DNA of 64,000 nt from Streptomyces puniciscabiei (GCF_006715785.1 NZ_VFNX01000001.1:4568001-4632000); one strand, 5' to 3'. Numbered from the stretch's first letter, positions 27,800 through 37,277 are shown. The notes: generated by a model not told the origin, from the sequence alone. Translations and numbers: made by a program.

Positions 27800-28618
27800 T
27801 CAGGAGACCCGCTCCAGCACCGGGAGGTAGCCGAGCGACTGGCCCGGTGCCGTCGGGTGGTACGACTCGGTGACCGCCGGGACGTCGACGCTGTGCAGCC
27901 AGGGGCTGGCGGAGCAGATCTCGTGCCCGGCGAAGGCGGCCCGGACGTCGGCGAAGGTGAAGCCGTGGGCGGCGGCGCGGCGGGCGATCACCGCGTCGAG
28001 GTGGTCCACGCCGTCGTTGAGGGCGGCGCGCGCGGTGTCCTGGAGGCCGATCTCGCAGGTGCCCCTGAGGTGGTACAGGTGCGGATAGCCGAGCACCACG
28101 ACGTGGGCGGCGGGAGCCCGGTCCCTGATGGCCGAGTAGAGCCGGTCCAGGCTGTCCCCGAGGGAACTGTCCACCGTGGCGCGGGCCCTGGTGACGGCCG
28201 ACAGGCAGCGGCTGGTGCCGCCCAGCGCACAGGTCGTCATGACGCCGCCGAAGCCCGCGTCCATACCGCCGACGGTGAGAGTGACCAGCCTGGTGCCGGC
28301 GCCGAGCGCGCCGAGCTGGCCGGACAGGACGTCACTCGTCCGGGCGTGGTTGCACGCGGCGAAGACGAAGGCCGTCACCTTGTGCGCGGAGGCCCACAGG
28401 ACCGGGTACGCCCGGCTGCTGCGCTTGCAGTTGGTGCCGGTGGGGAGGTAGGCGCCCGCACCGAGCCCGGCGGAGTAGGAGTCGCCGAGGGCCACGTACC
28501 CCGGGCCCGCTCGCAGTGGCGCCGGCTGTGCCGCCCCGGGGGCGGCGACGAGGCAGGCGGCGGCGAGCAGCAGGGCCGACGAGCACGCGGCTGTCCGGGT
28601 ATGTCGCATACCTCTCAT
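27800..28618 (-). CDS. Secreted SGNH/GDSL hydrolase
   Basis: A 272-residue lipase/esterase-type protein with a signal peptide (residues 5-33). Block I is ALGDSYSAG (catalytic Ser), a later Gly block is LTVGGMDAGFG, and the terminal block is ESYHPTAPGQ with the catalytic His. The Asp usually three residues before His is replaced by Glu-Ser here. Several cysteines (NCKRS, ACNHA, TCALGG, RCLS, TCEIG, EICS) suggest disulfides in the secreted form. A second in-frame ATG at 28609 is also possible. Confidence 0.88.
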   Translation of the reverse strand: MRGMRHTRTAACSSALLLAAACLVAAPGAAQPAPLRAGPGYVALGDSYSAGLGAGAYLPTGTNCKRSSRAYPVLWASAHKVTAFVFAACNHARTSDVLSGQLGALGAGTRLVTLTVGGMDAGFGGVMTTCALGGTSRCLSAVTRARATVDSSLGDSLDRLYSAIRDRAPAAHVVVLGYPHLYHLRGTCEIGLQDTARAALNDGVDHLDAVIARRAAAHGFTFADVRAAFAGHEICSASPWLHSVDVPAVTESYHPTAPGQSLGYLPVLERVS

Positions 28619-28714
28619 CTTTCGCGGCCCGGACGGCGCCGCCCGCGAGGCTCCTCCGTTCGGGTGAGAACGCAGCGTCACGCGAGGGCCGTCACCCGGG
28701 GACCGCACACCACG

Positions 28715-28750
28715 AGGAGGGGCCGCCGGGCGTGCCCGGTGGCCCCTCCT
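28715..28750. terminator. Strong hairpin terminator
   Basis: A 10-bp outer stem (28715-28724 with 28741-28750) and a 6-bp inner stem with a 2-nt loop lie 51 bp past the stop of the downstream AbiEi-like gene, which is transcribed leftward and ends at 28802. It also lies upstream of the SGNH gene. Confidence 0.75.
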
Positions 28751-28801
28751 CTCCCCTCCTGAGGGCTCGCTGCGGCCCTCCCGGTGCCTCCCGGTCCGTC
28801 A

Positions 28802-29839
28802 CTACCGGGGAAGCACCACGACATACGCGGCCGGGTCACGGTCGGCCGAGGCCATCAGGGCCGTGCGCACCACCGCCGCCTGCTGTTCCATCGCGTCCCT
28901 GAGCTTCCTCGGCGTGATGTACACGACCGTGATCCCGAGGCGTTCCAGGTGCTCGCGCTTGCGGGCGTACTCCGACCACAGCGCGTCCTCGTCCTGGCGC
29001 GGGGCCCGGGTGTCCAGCTCCACCGCCACCGCCTGGTCCGGCCAGTACGCGTCCAGGCCGCCGAGGTGCGGGCCGCCGGGCAGCCGCAGGTCGACGTTCC
29101 AGACCGGGTCGGGCAGGCCGTACTCGCCGACCATCCGGTACAGGCGGTCCTCGGCGATCGCGCGGCCCTCCGCCACGAGCGCGTCCACCGCGTCCACCAC
29201 GTGTGGCCGGTTCAGCAGCTTGGCCTGGGTCAACTCCCTCACCACGGCGGCCGGTTCGCAGTGCCCGCCGCGCACCGCCTCGGTGAGCAGCCGCCGTACC
29301 GCCGCGGCGTCCGTCAGCTCCGCCACCGCGTCCGCCAGCGCCCGCGGCACCGGCGCCACCGGCAGGCCCGTCACCGTGCGGGGGGCCGGGAGGGCGGGGG
29401 TGCGCAGCACGTGGACGTAGCCCGCGGAGCGCAGCCGGCGCAGACGGGGGACCAGGACGTCGATGCGGTCCAGGGAGAGCAGGGGCGGGGTGGCGGAGAA
29501 GCCGTGGAGGGTGAGCGCCGCCAGGCCGGTGATCATCGCCTCCGCGTAGACCGGGCGGTGCGGTTCCTCCGCCGTCGGCTGGGCCGGGACGCCCGGCACG
29601 GACTCGCGGGCCGCGTACAGCAGCGCCCCGTGCAGACGCTCCTCGCTCGTCGGCGGGCCGGGGTGGAGGAGGACCACGTTCGGCAGCAGCAGCTGCCAGG
29701 GGCCGCCGGAACGGCACTGCTCGGTCAGCTCGGCCGTCGTCACTCCGTGGGAGCGGAGCTGGGCCGTGGTCAGGACGCGGCGGTGGACCTCGGAGAGGTG
29801 GCGGAGGGGGCGGGGGGAGAGCGGGGTGTTGTGCGTCAT
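28802..29839 (-). CDS. AbiEi-like protein with a VSR/DUF559-type C-terminal domain
   Basis: A 345-residue protein of a type common in actinobacteria. An N-terminal winged helix (VLTTAQLRSHGVTTAELTEQ, residues about 22-41) resembles AbiEi antitoxins. The C-terminal part resembles the PD-(D/E)xK fold of very-short-patch and DUF559 endonucleases, with GGLDAYWPDQAVAVELD (Asp and Glu-x-Asp), KREHLERLGI and VVYITPRKL. No AbiEii toxin gene is adjacent, so it is not a standard type IV toxin-antitoxin pair. Nuclease activity is inferred from the fold only. Confidence 0.75.
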   Translation of the reverse strand: MTHNTPLSPRPLRHLSEVHRRVLTTAQLRSHGVTTAELTEQCRSGGPWQLLLPNVVLLHPGPPTSEERLHGALLYAARESVPGVPAQPTAEEPHRPVYAEAMITGLAALTLHGFSATPPLLSLDRIDVLVPRLRRLRSAGYVHVLRTPALPAPRTVTGLPVAPVPRALADAVAELTDAAAVRRLLTEAVRGGHCEPAAVVRELTQAKLLNRPHVVDAVDALVAEGRAIAEDRLYRMVGEYGLPDPVWNVDLRLPGGPHLGGLDAYWPDQAVAVELDTRAPRQDEDALWSEYARKREHLERLGITVVYITPRKLRDAMEQQAAVVRTALMASADRDPAAYVVVLPR

Positions 29840-29953
29840 GGCGTCGGGATTCCCGCGCCCGGTCCCACCTTTAACCGCTGTTACACGTCCGTCGAGGAAT
29901 GCGGACAAGAGGGGACTAAAGGTCAGGTGTTCGGGTGCCGAGTAGCGACGGGA

Positions 29954-30015
29954 AACCCCTGGTCCGATCGGGTGCGGGCCAGGGGTTACGGTTCCGATTG
30001 ACCGAATTCCGTAAC
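29954..30015 (-). terminator. Paired inverted repeats after the second pepN
   Basis: AACCCCTGG (29954-29962) pairs with CCAGGGGTT (29979-29987), and GTTACGG (29985-29991) pairs with CCGTAAC (30009-30015). The two hairpins share bases and so are mutually exclusive. They lie 60-120 bp past the end of the leftward pepN gene and upstream of the AbiEi-like gene. Confidence 0.5.
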
Positions 30016-30077
30016 GGTCACCGGTGGCCAAAGCTCAGGCCAAAGCTCGTCCGGTGCCGGGCGGGTGGCGGCCGCTG

Positions 30078-32657
30078 TCAGTCGACGACGGCCGTCGCGT
30101 CGCACTCCTGTGCGCGCAGCGCCCGCGCCAGGTCGTCCCGCGCCTCCAGCACCAGCCGGCGCAGCGCCGGCGCCGCGTCCCGGTGCTCCTCGAGCCACGC
30201 GTCCGTCGCCGCAAGCGTCTCCGGCCGGTCCTGCAGCGCCGGATACAGGCCCCGTACGACGTCCATGCCGATCTGGATCGACCGCTCCCGCCACACCCGC
30301 GCGATCGCCGCGAAGTACTTCTCCGCGTACGGCGCGGTCAGCTCCCGCTGGGAGGACTGGCCGAAGCCCGCGATCGTCGCCTCGACCAGGGCGTTGGACA
30401 GCGCGTCCGACTCCACCACCTGTGCCCACGCCTGCGCCTTGACCGCCGCCGACGGGCGGGCCGCCAGGCAGCGGACCTGGTGCCGCTTGCCGGACGCCGT
30501 GTCGTCCCGGGCCAGCTCGGCCGCGAGGACGGACTCGTCGGCCACGCCGTGCGCGGCCAGCGGCTCCAGGAACGACCAGCGCAGCTCCTGGTCCACCTCC
30601 AGGCCGTCGACGGTCTCCGTGCCGTCCAGCAGGCGTTTCAGCAGGGCGAGGTCCGTCTCGCCGGACGCGACCGTGGCGAAGAACCGGGCCCACGCCAGCT
30701 GCTGCTCACTGCCGGGCTCGGCCGCCTCCAGCTCCCGCAGCGCACCCTGGGCGAGCAGCTCACCGCCGGTCCGACGCCACTGCGGCGCCACGTAGTGCAC
30801 CAGCGCCGAGTTCGCCCACGCGTGCAGCATCTGCAGCACCCCGATGTCGGACTCGCGCCCCGCGAACCGCAGCACCAGGCCGACGAAGTCCCGCGCGGGC
30901 AGCAGCGCGTCCCGGGTCATGTTCCACAGCGCCGACCAGCACAGCGCCCGGGCCAGTGGGTCGGTGAGCTCGCCCAGGTGCTCCTTGAGGGTGGCCAGTG
31001 AGGTGTCGTCGAAGCGGGTCTTGCAGTACGTCAGGTCGTCGTCGTTGACCAGGACCAGGTCCGGGGCCTCGGCGCCCGCCAGGTCCGCGACGACCGTGCG
31101 CGGCTCGTGCACGTCCGTCTCCACGCGCGCGTACCGCTCCACCGCGCCCTCGGCCGTACGCCGGTACAGGCCCACCGCGATCCGGTGCGGGCGCTCCTCG
31201 GGGTGCGACTCCGGCGCCTCCTGCACCACCGCCAGCTCGGCCACCCTGCCCTCGGTGTCCAGCAGCACCTGCGGCGTCAGGGAGTTGACCCCGGCCGTCT
31301 GCAGCCAGGAGCGCGCCCACGCCGACATGTCCCGGCCGCTGGTCTCGCCCAGCACCGACAGCAGGTCGCCGAGGCGCGTGTTGCCGTACGCGTGACGCTT
31401 GAAGTAGCGCCGCGCGCCCTCCAGGAACGCGTCCTGGCCGACGTACGCCACCAGCTGCTTGAGCACCGAGGCGCCCTTGGCGTAGGTGATGCCGTCGAAG
31501 TTCAGCTTGGCGTCCTCCAGGTCACGGATGTCCGCCGTGATCGGATGCGTGGACGGCAGCTGGTCCGCGCGGTACGCCCAGGCCTTGCGGCGGTTGGCGA
31601 AGGTGATCCAGGCGTCCTTGAAGCGGGTCGCGCCGACGTTGGCGAACGTGCCCATGAAGTCCGCGAAGGACTCCTTCAGCCACAGGTCGTCCCACCACTC
31701 CATGGTGACCAGGTCGCCGAACCACATGTGCGCCATCTCGTGCAGGACGACGTTGGCCCGCGCCTCGTACGACGCCTGCGTGACCTTGCCGCGGAAGATG
31801 TACTCCTCGCGGAAGGTCACCAGACCCGGGTTCTCCATCGCGCCCAGGTTGTACTCGGGCACGAAGGCCTGGTCGTACTTGCCGAACGGGTAGGGGTAGT
31901 CGAAGTGGTCGTGGAAGAAGTCCAGGCCCTGCTTGGTGACCAGGAAGACGTCGTCGGCGTCGAAGTGCGGGGCGAGACCCCTGCGGCACATCGCGCCGAG
32001 CGGGATCTCCAGCTTGGTCCCGTCCTCGAACACCCGCTCGTAGGAATCCGTCACATAGTGGTACGGCCCCGCCACCACGCACGTGATGTACGTCGAGATC
32101 GGCTTGGTCTCCGCGAACTTCCATACGCCGTCCACGAGTTCACCGGCGCCGTTGCTCCACACCGTCCAGCCCTCGGGCGCCCGCACCTCGAAGCGGTACG
32201 GCGCCTTGAGGTCCGGCTGCTCGAAGTTCGCGAACACCCGGCGCGCGTCGGCCGGCTCGTACTGGGTGTAGAGGTAGACCTCGCCGTCCTCGGGGTCGAC
32301 GAAGCGGTGCATGCCCTCGCCGGTGCGGGAGTAGGCGCACCGGGCGTCCACCACCAGCTCGTTCTCCGCGGCCAGGTCCTCCAGCGCGATCCGCGCGCCG
32401 TCGAACACCTCGCCCGGGTCCAGGTCCCGGCCGTTGAGCGAGACCGAGGTCACGCTCGGCGCGATCAGGTCGGCGAAGCTCGACGCCCCCGGCTCGCTGC
32501 AGCGGAAGCGGATCGTGGTCACCGAGCGGAACGTGCGTGGCTCGCCCTCCCCGTCCCCCACGGCGGACCTGAGGTCCAGGGACACGTCGTACCCGTCGAC
32601 GGACAGCAGGGCGGCCCGCTCCCGGGCCTCGTCACGGGACAGATTCTCACCGGGCAC
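30078..32657 (-). CDS. pepN: Aminopeptidase N (M1 family), second copy
   Basis: An 859-residue paralogue of the enzyme at 9031-11601. It has GAMEN (NLGAMENPG), the zinc motif HEMAH beginning at His306 and the downstream Glu in KESFADF. The start VPGENLSRDEARERA mirrors the other copy, which supports the GTG at 32657; an in-frame GTG three codons earlier overlaps the ribosome-binding site. The enzyme is cytoplasmic. It diverges from a DsbA-fold protein gene. Substrate specificity probably differs between the copies, since the C-terminal domains are well diverged. Confidence 0.95.
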   Translation of the reverse strand: MPGENLSRDEARERAALLSVDGYDVSLDLRSAVGDGEGEPRTFRSVTTIRFRCSEPGASSFADLIAPSVTSVSLNGRDLDPGEVFDGARIALEDLAAENELVVDARCAYSRTGEGMHRFVDPEDGEVYLYTQYEPADARRVFANFEQPDLKAPYRFEVRAPEGWTVWSNGAGELVDGVWKFAETKPISTYITCVVAGPYHYVTDSYERVFEDGTKLEIPLGAMCRRGLAPHFDADDVFLVTKQGLDFFHDHFDYPYPFGKYDQAFVPEYNLGAMENPGLVTFREEYIFRGKVTQASYEARANVVLHEMAHMWFGDLVTMEWWDDLWLKESFADFMGTFANVGATRFKDAWITFANRRKAWAYRADQLPSTHPITADIRDLEDAKLNFDGITYAKGASVLKQLVAYVGQDAFLEGARRYFKRHAYGNTRLGDLLSVLGETSGRDMSAWARSWLQTAGVNSLTPQVLLDTEGRVAELAVVQEAPESHPEERPHRIAVGLYRRTAEGAVERYARVETDVHEPRTVVADLAGAEAPDLVLVNDDDLTYCKTRFDDTSLATLKEHLGELTDPLARALCWSALWNMTRDALLPARDFVGLVLRFAGRESDIGVLQMLHAWANSALVHYVAPQWRRTGGELLAQGALRELEAAEPGSEQQLAWARFFATVASGETDLALLKRLLDGTETVDGLEVDQELRWSFLEPLAAHGVADESVLAAELARDDTASGKRHQVRCLAARPSAAVKAQAWAQVVESDALSNALVEATIAGFGQSSQRELTAPYAEKYFAAIARVWRERSIQIGMDVVRGLYPALQDRPETLAATDAWLEEHRDAAPALRRLVLEARDDLARALRAQECDATAVVD

Positions 32658-32797
32658 GGACGGCACTCCCTTGTGATCGCGTGGATGAGGGCTGAACAGG
32701 ACCGATCCTGCCATGTGCCCCTGACAGCAGGCAGCAGGGAATGCGGGTCGCGAGGAGGTCGTTGAGGGCTGAAAAGAGTCTTTCGCTGAGGAGAGCC

Positions 32798-33448
32798 ATG
32801 TCCGAGTCCGGCAAGACCCCCGTCGACTTCTGGTTCGACCCGCTGTGCCCGTGGGCATGGATGACGTCCCGCTGGGTGCTGGAGGTGGAGAAGGTCCGCG
32901 ACATCGAGGTCCGCTGGCACATCATGAGCCTCGCCGTCCTCAACGAGAACAGGCTGGACGAGCTGCCCGAGGAGTACCGGGAGATGCTCGCCACCAAGGC
33001 CTGGCAGCCGGTGCGCGTGGTCACCGCGGCCTGGCAGAAGCACGGCGCCGACGTCCTCGGCCCGCTGTACACCGCGCTCGGCACCCGCATCCACAACAAC
33101 GGTGAGGGCCCCACCCTGGAGGCCGTCGCCGGGGCGCTCGCGGACGTCGGCCTGCCCGCCGACCTCATCGACTACGCCGAGCAGCAGGACTTCGAGTACG
33201 ACGCCGAGCTGCGCGCCTCCCACAAGGAGGGCATCGAGAAGGTCGGCCAGGACGTCGGCACCCCGGTCATCGCGGTGCCCGGCCCCGACGGCGAGCAGAT
33301 CGCCTTCTTCGGCCCGGTCGTCACCCCCGCCCCGAAGGGCGAGGAGGCGGCCCGCCTGTGGGACGGCACCCTCGCCGTGGCCTCGGTGCCGGGCTTCTAC
33401 GAGATCAAGCGGACCCGGACCAAGGGACCGGACTTCAGCAACCTGTAG
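32798..33448 (+). CDS. DsbA-fold protein, mycothiol-dependent nitroreductase (Rv2466c) type
   Basis: A 216-residue thioredoxin-fold protein with a DsbA-like helical insert. The active site reads FDPLCPWAW: the first cysteine is kept and the second position of the CxxC is Ala. Mycobacterial Rv2466c uses a CPWC pair with mycothiol, so this member may work by a one-cysteine mycothiol mechanism. The cis-proline region is VGTPVIAVPG. The start has GAGGAG. There is no signal peptide, so it is cytoplasmic. Confidence 0.85.
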   Translation: MSESGKTPVDFWFDPLCPWAWMTSRWVLEVEKVRDIEVRWHIMSLAVLNENRLDELPEEYREMLATKAWQPVRVVTAAWQKHGADVLGPLYTALGTRIHNNGEGPTLEAVAGALADVGLPADLIDYAEQQDFEYDAELRASHKEGIEKVGQDVGTPVIAVPGPDGEQIAFFGPVVTPAPKGEEAARLWDGTLAVASVPGFYEIKRTRTKGPDFSNL

Positions 33449-33459
33449 GCCGCCGTCGC

Positions 33460-33493
33460 ACGGGCCCGGTGCCGTTCAGCGCGCCGGGCCCGT
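33460..33493. terminator. Terminator between converging genes
   Basis: A perfect 10-bp stem (33460-33469 with 33484-33493) lies between the DsbA-fold gene and the converging DUF3887 gene. Confidence 0.8.
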
Positions 33494-33500
33494 TCCCTGA

Positions 33501-33968
33501 TCATGTGCGCGACGGCTTCGGGACCGGCACGCCCGGCTTGAGGAAGAACAGGCCGGCGACGGACCCCTTCTTGTCGAAGCTCAGGCGGAACTCGCCGGCG
33601 CTGTGCTGCATGCGCAGGGGCACGCCGACCACGGTGTAGCGGCCGGACTCGGTGTCCTTGGGCTTCCCGTGCGACCTGTAGTGTCCGAACTGGGCCTGGT
33701 AGCTCTTCCACACCTTCTCCAGCCCGTCCGGCGGCAGGTGCTTGCGCATACTTGCGTCGAAGTGGGCGGTGGCGGCCTTGTAGTGGCCCTTGACGATGTC
33801 GTCGAGCGTGTGCAGGGCGACCGTGTCGTCCTTGGACGCGGCCGGCGCGGAACCGGTGGCCGACAGCAGCGCGGTCGCGGCCAGTGCGACCGCGGCCGCC
33901 GCCCGGACGAGCCGCCGCGCGCCACCGTGGGACATGTCGTGGTCGGACATACGCTCATCGTGCGCCAC
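33501..33968 (-). CDS. Secreted DUF3887-like protein
   Basis: A 155-residue exported protein with a signal peptide (residues about 18-44, ending APAAS). The small domain has the pattern TLDDIVKGHYKAATAHFDAS, then LPPDGLEKVW and GVPLRM, as in DUF3887. In other bacteria this domain accompanies hydrolases and may bind cell-wall or peptide ligands; here it stands alone. The start is uncertain: a GTG at 33968 or an ATG at 33950 six codons later. Neither has a strong ribosome-binding site. Confidence 0.78.
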   Translation of the reverse strand: MAHDERMSDHDMSHGGARRLVRAAAAVALAATALLSATGSAPAASKDDTVALHTLDDIVKGHYKAATAHFDASMRKHLPPDGLEKVWKSYQAQFGHYRSHGKPKDTESGRYTVVGVPLRMQHSAGEFRLSFDKKGSVAGLFFLKPGVPVPKPSRT

Positions 33969-33987
33969 TCACCCACCCCGCGCATGC

Positions 33988-34024
33988 GGAGAACCCCGTG
34001 AGTCACGTCCTCACGGGGTTCTCC
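33988..34024 (-). terminator. Terminator after sodF
   Basis: A perfect 15-bp stem (33988-34002 with 34010-34024) and a 7-nt loop lie 64 bp past the leftward sodF stop. Confidence 0.85.
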
Positions 34025-34088
34025 GTTCTTCCGCCTGCCGCCGTGAAGGGTGAGAAGACGATCACGAGGCAGGACGAGCGAGGGGCTC

Positions 34089-34736
34089 TCAGGGAGCCGG
34101 CAGGAGCACGTTCGCGCGGGACTTGGCGGCCGCATAACGGCGGGCGACGTCCTGCCAGTTGACGACCTGCCACATGGCCTCGACGAAGTCCGCCTTCTGG
34201 TTCCGGTACTGGAGGTAGAAGGCGTGCTCCCAGGCGTCGAAGACCAGGACGGGGGTGGAGCCCAGGCCGACGTTGCCCTGGTGGTCGTAGACCTGCTCCA
34301 CGATCAGCCGGCCGCTCAGCGGCTCGTACGCCAGCACGCCCCAGCCGGAGCCCTGGGTGGTGGCGGCGGCCTTGGAGAGCTGGGCCTTGAAGGCGGCGAA
34401 GGAGCCGAAGGACTCCCTGATCGCGTCCGCCAGCTCGCCCACGCCGTCGGCCGCGAGCGGCTCGCCGCCGCCGTCCTTCGGGCCGGTCATGTTCTGCCAG
34501 TAGATGCTGTGCAGGATGTGCCCGGAGAGGTGGAAGGCCAGGTTCTTCTCCAGCCCGTTGATGGATCCCCAGGACTCCTTGTCCCGCGCCTCGGCGAGCT
34601 GCTCCAGGGTGTCGTTGGCGCCCTTCACATAGGCCGCGTGGTGCTTGTCGTGGTGCAGTTCGATGATCTCCGGGCTGATCACGGGGGCCAGCGCGGAGTA
34701 GTCGTAGGGCAGGTCGGGCAGCGAGTAGACGGGCAT
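34089..34736 (-). CDS. sodF: Iron superoxide dismutase
   Basis: A 215-residue cytoplasmic enzyme that dismutates superoxide. Metal ligands are His28 ([12 protein letters not shown]), His in HILHSIYW, and Asp and His in [13 protein letters not shown]. In Streptomyces this is the iron enzyme made when nickel is scarce, while the nickel enzyme SodN replaces it when nickel is present. The Nur repressor does the switching, and a matching Nur box lies 24 bp before the start codon, so that control is expected here. The ribosome-binding site is GGAGGGGAT. Confidence 0.95.
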   Translation of the reverse strand: MPVYSLPDLPYDYSALAPVISPEIIELHHDKHHAAYVKGANDTLEQLAEARDKESWGSINGLEKNLAFHLSGHILHSIYWQNMTGPKDGGGEPLAADGVGELADAIRESFGSFAAFKAQLSKAAATTQGSGWGVLAYEPLSGRLIVEQVYDHQGNVGLGSTPVLVFDAWEHAFYLQYRNQKADFVEAMWQVVNWQDVARRYAAAKSRANVLLPAP

Positions 34737-34759
34737 GGGTGATCCCCTCCGAGACCTTA

Positions 34760-34776
34760 TTGCAAGTCTGTTGCAA
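34760..34776. promoter_or_regulatory. Nur box (nickel-dependent repressor site)
   Basis: TTGCAA-N5-TTGCAA matches the described Nur consensus tTGCaa-N5-ttGCAA at every position. A related GCAACAATTGC lies about 10 bp further upstream. Nickel-loaded Nur would bind here and block sodF. Confidence 0.85.
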
Positions 34777-34811
34777 CTACACGCTAGCAACAATTGCGCC
34801 CGGGGAACACA

Positions 34812-34842
34812 AAGGCCCCCACGTGTGTCACGCGGGGGCCTT
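34812..34842. terminator. Terminator after the amino-acid permease gene
   Basis: AAGGCCCCC (34812-34820) pairs with GGGGGCCTT (34834-34842), extended by ACGTG/CACG. It lies 16 bp past the leftward permease stop. Confidence 0.85.
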
Positions 34843-34857
34843 GCCGGAGCCGGGCTG

Positions 34858-36243
34858 TCAGCGACCGGCGCGGGCCCGCTGCCAGAGGTAGCCCACGACC
34901 GCCAGGAACAGGGTCATGCCGCCGGTGGAGTAGAGCTGGACGCGGGTGTCCGGCTCGCGGGCCATCAGGACGAAGATCGCCACCATGCCGGCCAGCGCGA
35001 CCCAGGTCAGCCAGGGGAACGCCCACATGCGCACGACCAGCTTCTCGGGGGTCTCGCGCTCGATACGGCGGCGCAGCAGCAGCTGGGAGACCGCGATGAA
35101 GATCCAGACGACCAGGATGACCGCGCCGATCATGTTCAGCAGCCAGGGGAAGACCCGGTCCGGGCTCCAGTAGCTGAGCAGCACGCAGACGAAACCGAAG
35201 AAGCAGGAGGTGAGTACGGCGATGCGGGGAACCCCGCCGGACAGCCTGATCAGCGTCCTCGGGCCCTGGCCGCGCTCGACCAGCGAGTAGGCGATGCGCG
35301 AGGAGCCGTAGATGTTGGCGTTCATCGCGGACAGCAGGGCGACCAGGATGACCACCTTCATCAGCTGGCCGGCGCCGGGGATGCCGAGGTGGTCGAGCGT
35401 GGCGACGTACGGGCCCTTCTCGACGACCGCCTTGGAGTCCCACGGGACCAGGGTGACGACGACCGCCATGGAGCCGATGTAGAACAGGGCGATGCGCCAC
35501 ATCGCCGTACGGACGGCGGAGGCCACGCCCTTGACCGGGTTCTCCGACTCGGCCGCGGCGATGGTGACCGTCTCCATGCCGCCGTAGGAGAAGACGGACG
35601 CGAGCAGGCCGATGATCAGGCCCTCGCTGCCGTGCGGGAAGAAGTGGGTGAGGTGCGAGGTGCCGGGGGAGTCCGTGCCGGGCAGGACGCCCGCGACGGC
35701 CAGGGCGCCCAGGATCAGGAACAGGCTGATCGCGCCCACCTTCAGCGCGGCGAACCAGAACTCGAACTCGCCGAAGTTCTTCACCGCGGCCAGGTTCGCG
35801 CCGCAGAACACCACCATGAACAGGGCCACCCACATCCACTGCGGGGTGCCGGGCAGCCAGCCCTGGACGATCTTCGCGGCGCCGATGCCCTCCAGGCCGA
35901 CGGCCGTGCACAGCAGCACCCAGAAGGACCAGCCGGCGGCGAAGCCCGCCCACGGGCCGATCGCCCGCTCGGCGTGCGCGGAGAAGGAGCCCGACGACGG
36001 GTAGGCGGCCGACATCTCACCCAGCATCCGCATCACCAGCATCACCAGCAGGCCGGAGAGCGTGTACGCGAGGACGATGGACGGACCTGCGGCGGCGATG
36101 CCCGCGCCGGAGCCGACGAACAGGCCCGCGCCGATGACGCCGCCCAGGGCGATCATCGACAGATGGCGCTGCTTGAGGCCGTGGGAGAGGGAGGCGCCGT
36201 CCTGCTGCTGGGGTGGCGTCTCGGTGGTCGTACTGCTGGGCAT
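34858..36243 (-). CDS. Amino-acid permease (APC superfamily, GABA/proline type)
   Basis: A 461-residue, 12-helix importer. The N-terminal signature [20 protein letters not shown] and [21 protein letters not shown] define the AAT family, which imports amino acids with protons. The ATG start has no strong ribosome-binding site (only short purine runs upstream). It resembles the second permease at 45556-46980 closely (shared [28 protein letters not shown] motifs), so the window holds two paralogues with likely different substrates. Confidence 0.92.
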   Translation of the reverse strand: MPSSTTTETPPQQQDGASLSHGLKQRHLSMIALGGVIGAGLFVGSGAGIAAAGPSIVLAYTLSGLLVMLVMRMLGEMSAAYPSSGSFSAHAERAIGPWAGFAAGWSFWVLLCTAVGLEGIGAAKIVQGWLPGTPQWMWVALFMVVFCGANLAAVKNFGEFEFWFAALKVGAISLFLILGALAVAGVLPGTDSPGTSHLTHFFPHGSEGLIIGLLASVFSYGGMETVTIAAAESENPVKGVASAVRTAMWRIALFYIGSMAVVVTLVPWDSKAVVEKGPYVATLDHLGIPGAGQLMKVVILVALLSAMNANIYGSSRIAYSLVERGQGPRTLIRLSGGVPRIAVLTSCFFGFVCVLLSYWSPDRVFPWLLNMIGAVILVVWIFIAVSQLLLRRRIERETPEKLVVRMWAFPWLTWVALAGMVAIFVLMAREPDTRVQLYSTGGMTLFLAVVGYLWQRARAGR

Positions 36244-36293
36244 GGGCGCGGTTCTCCCGGGCAAGGCAATGGGCGGGCAAAAACCCCGCCAGT

Positions 36294-36331
36294 CTGGGCG
36301 GCCCGTCCGCTGACGCGGAGGGACCGCCCAG
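36294..36331. terminator. Terminator after the sulfonate operon
   Basis: CTGGGCGG (36294-36301) pairs with CCGCCCAG (36324-36331), with an inner stem (CCGTCCGC/GCGGAGGG). A second short hairpin follows the tauD-like stop at 36340-36362. Confidence 0.65.
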
Positions 36332-36368
36332 TATCCGGACACCCTCTGTGCGGAGGGTGGCGATCCGG

Positions 36369-37265
36369 TTACGCCGCCGCGAGCACCGGCGTGTAGTGCG
36401 AGGCGTCGCCCTCGATCGAGTAGCTCTCCTTGCCCTCGATGCCGACCGGCACGTCACCGGCGACGGTCACCCGGTGCAGCCGGCGCGGCCGTCCGTCGTA
36501 GTTGTCGATGGCGTAGTGCTGGGTGATCCGGTTGTCGAAGAGCACCAGCTCGTTCTCCGCCCAGCGGTGGCGCAGGATGTTCTCCGGCCGGGTGATGTAC
36601 GCCTGGAACAGGTCCAGGATCTTGCGGGACTCGCCGACCGACAGGCCCACGATCCGCTGCGCGAACCCGCCGATGAACAGACCCCGCTCCCCGGTCAGCG
36701 GGTGCACCCGGACCACCGGGTGCGCGGTGCGGTACCGGATGGAGGTGAACTGGGCGCGCTGGGCGGCCTGCTCCTCGTCGATCTCCTCGTCCGGTACGGC
36801 GTAGTCGTAGTCGTTGGTGTGCTCGGCCCACAGGGTGTCGGCCAGGCGGCGCAGCGGCTCGGGCAGGTCCCGGTAGGCGGCGGCCGCGTTGGCGATCAGG
36901 GTCTCGCCGCCGTACGGCGGGACGGTGATCGAGCGCAGGGTGCTGGCCTGCGGCGGGTTGAGCACGAAGGTCACATCGGTGTGCCAGTGGTTGGCGCGGC
37001 CCCGCTCGCTGTCCACGGGCAGCACGTTCGGCGCGCCGTCGACCGCGCCGACCGTCGGGTGCGCGGTGGTCAGGTCGCCGAAGTGGCGGGCGAAGGCCTG
37101 CTGTCCGGCGTCGTCCAGGCTGCCCGCGTCGAAGACGAGCGCCTTGTGGACGTTGAGGGCCTCGCGGATCGCGGTGACCTCCTCCGGCGCGAGCGGCCTG
37201 GTGATGTCGACGCCGGAGACACGGGCGCCGATGCGAGCGGTGACCTTGGTGATCTCGATGGACAT
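36369..37265 (-). CDS. TauD/TfdA-family Fe(II)/2-oxoglutarate dioxygenase
   Basis: A 298-residue dioxygenase with the iron-binding facial triad His95-x-Asp97 (NHWHTDVTF) and His250 (ITQHYA), plus Arg265 for 2-oxoglutarate. Members cleave taurine, alkylsulfonates or sulfate esters to release sulfite or sulfate. It is the last gene of the ABC/monooxygenase operon, 12 bp after the flavin monooxygenase with an AAGGA site, which supports sulfur scavenging. The exact substrate (taurine, alkylsulfonate or sulfate ester) is not certain. Confidence 0.9.
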   Translation of the reverse strand: MSIEITKVTARIGARVSGVDITRPLAPEEVTAIREALNVHKALVFDAGSLDDAGQQAFARHFGDLTTAHPTVGAVDGAPNVLPVDSERGRANHWHTDVTFVLNPPQASTLRSITVPPYGGETLIANAAAAYRDLPEPLRRLADTLWAEHTNDYDYAVPDEEIDEEQAAQRAQFTSIRYRTAHPVVRVHPLTGERGLFIGGFAQRIVGLSVGESRKILDLFQAYITRPENILRHRWAENELVLFDNRITQHYAIDNYDGRPRRLHRVTVAGDVPVGIEGKESYSIEGDASHYTPVLAAA

Positions 37266-37277
37266 GTGCGGGTCCTT

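Noticed and set aside
33501..34135. A second protein in another frame over the DUF3887 gene
   Set aside because: It has no signal peptide or motif, and its frame follows the GC bias of the real gene.
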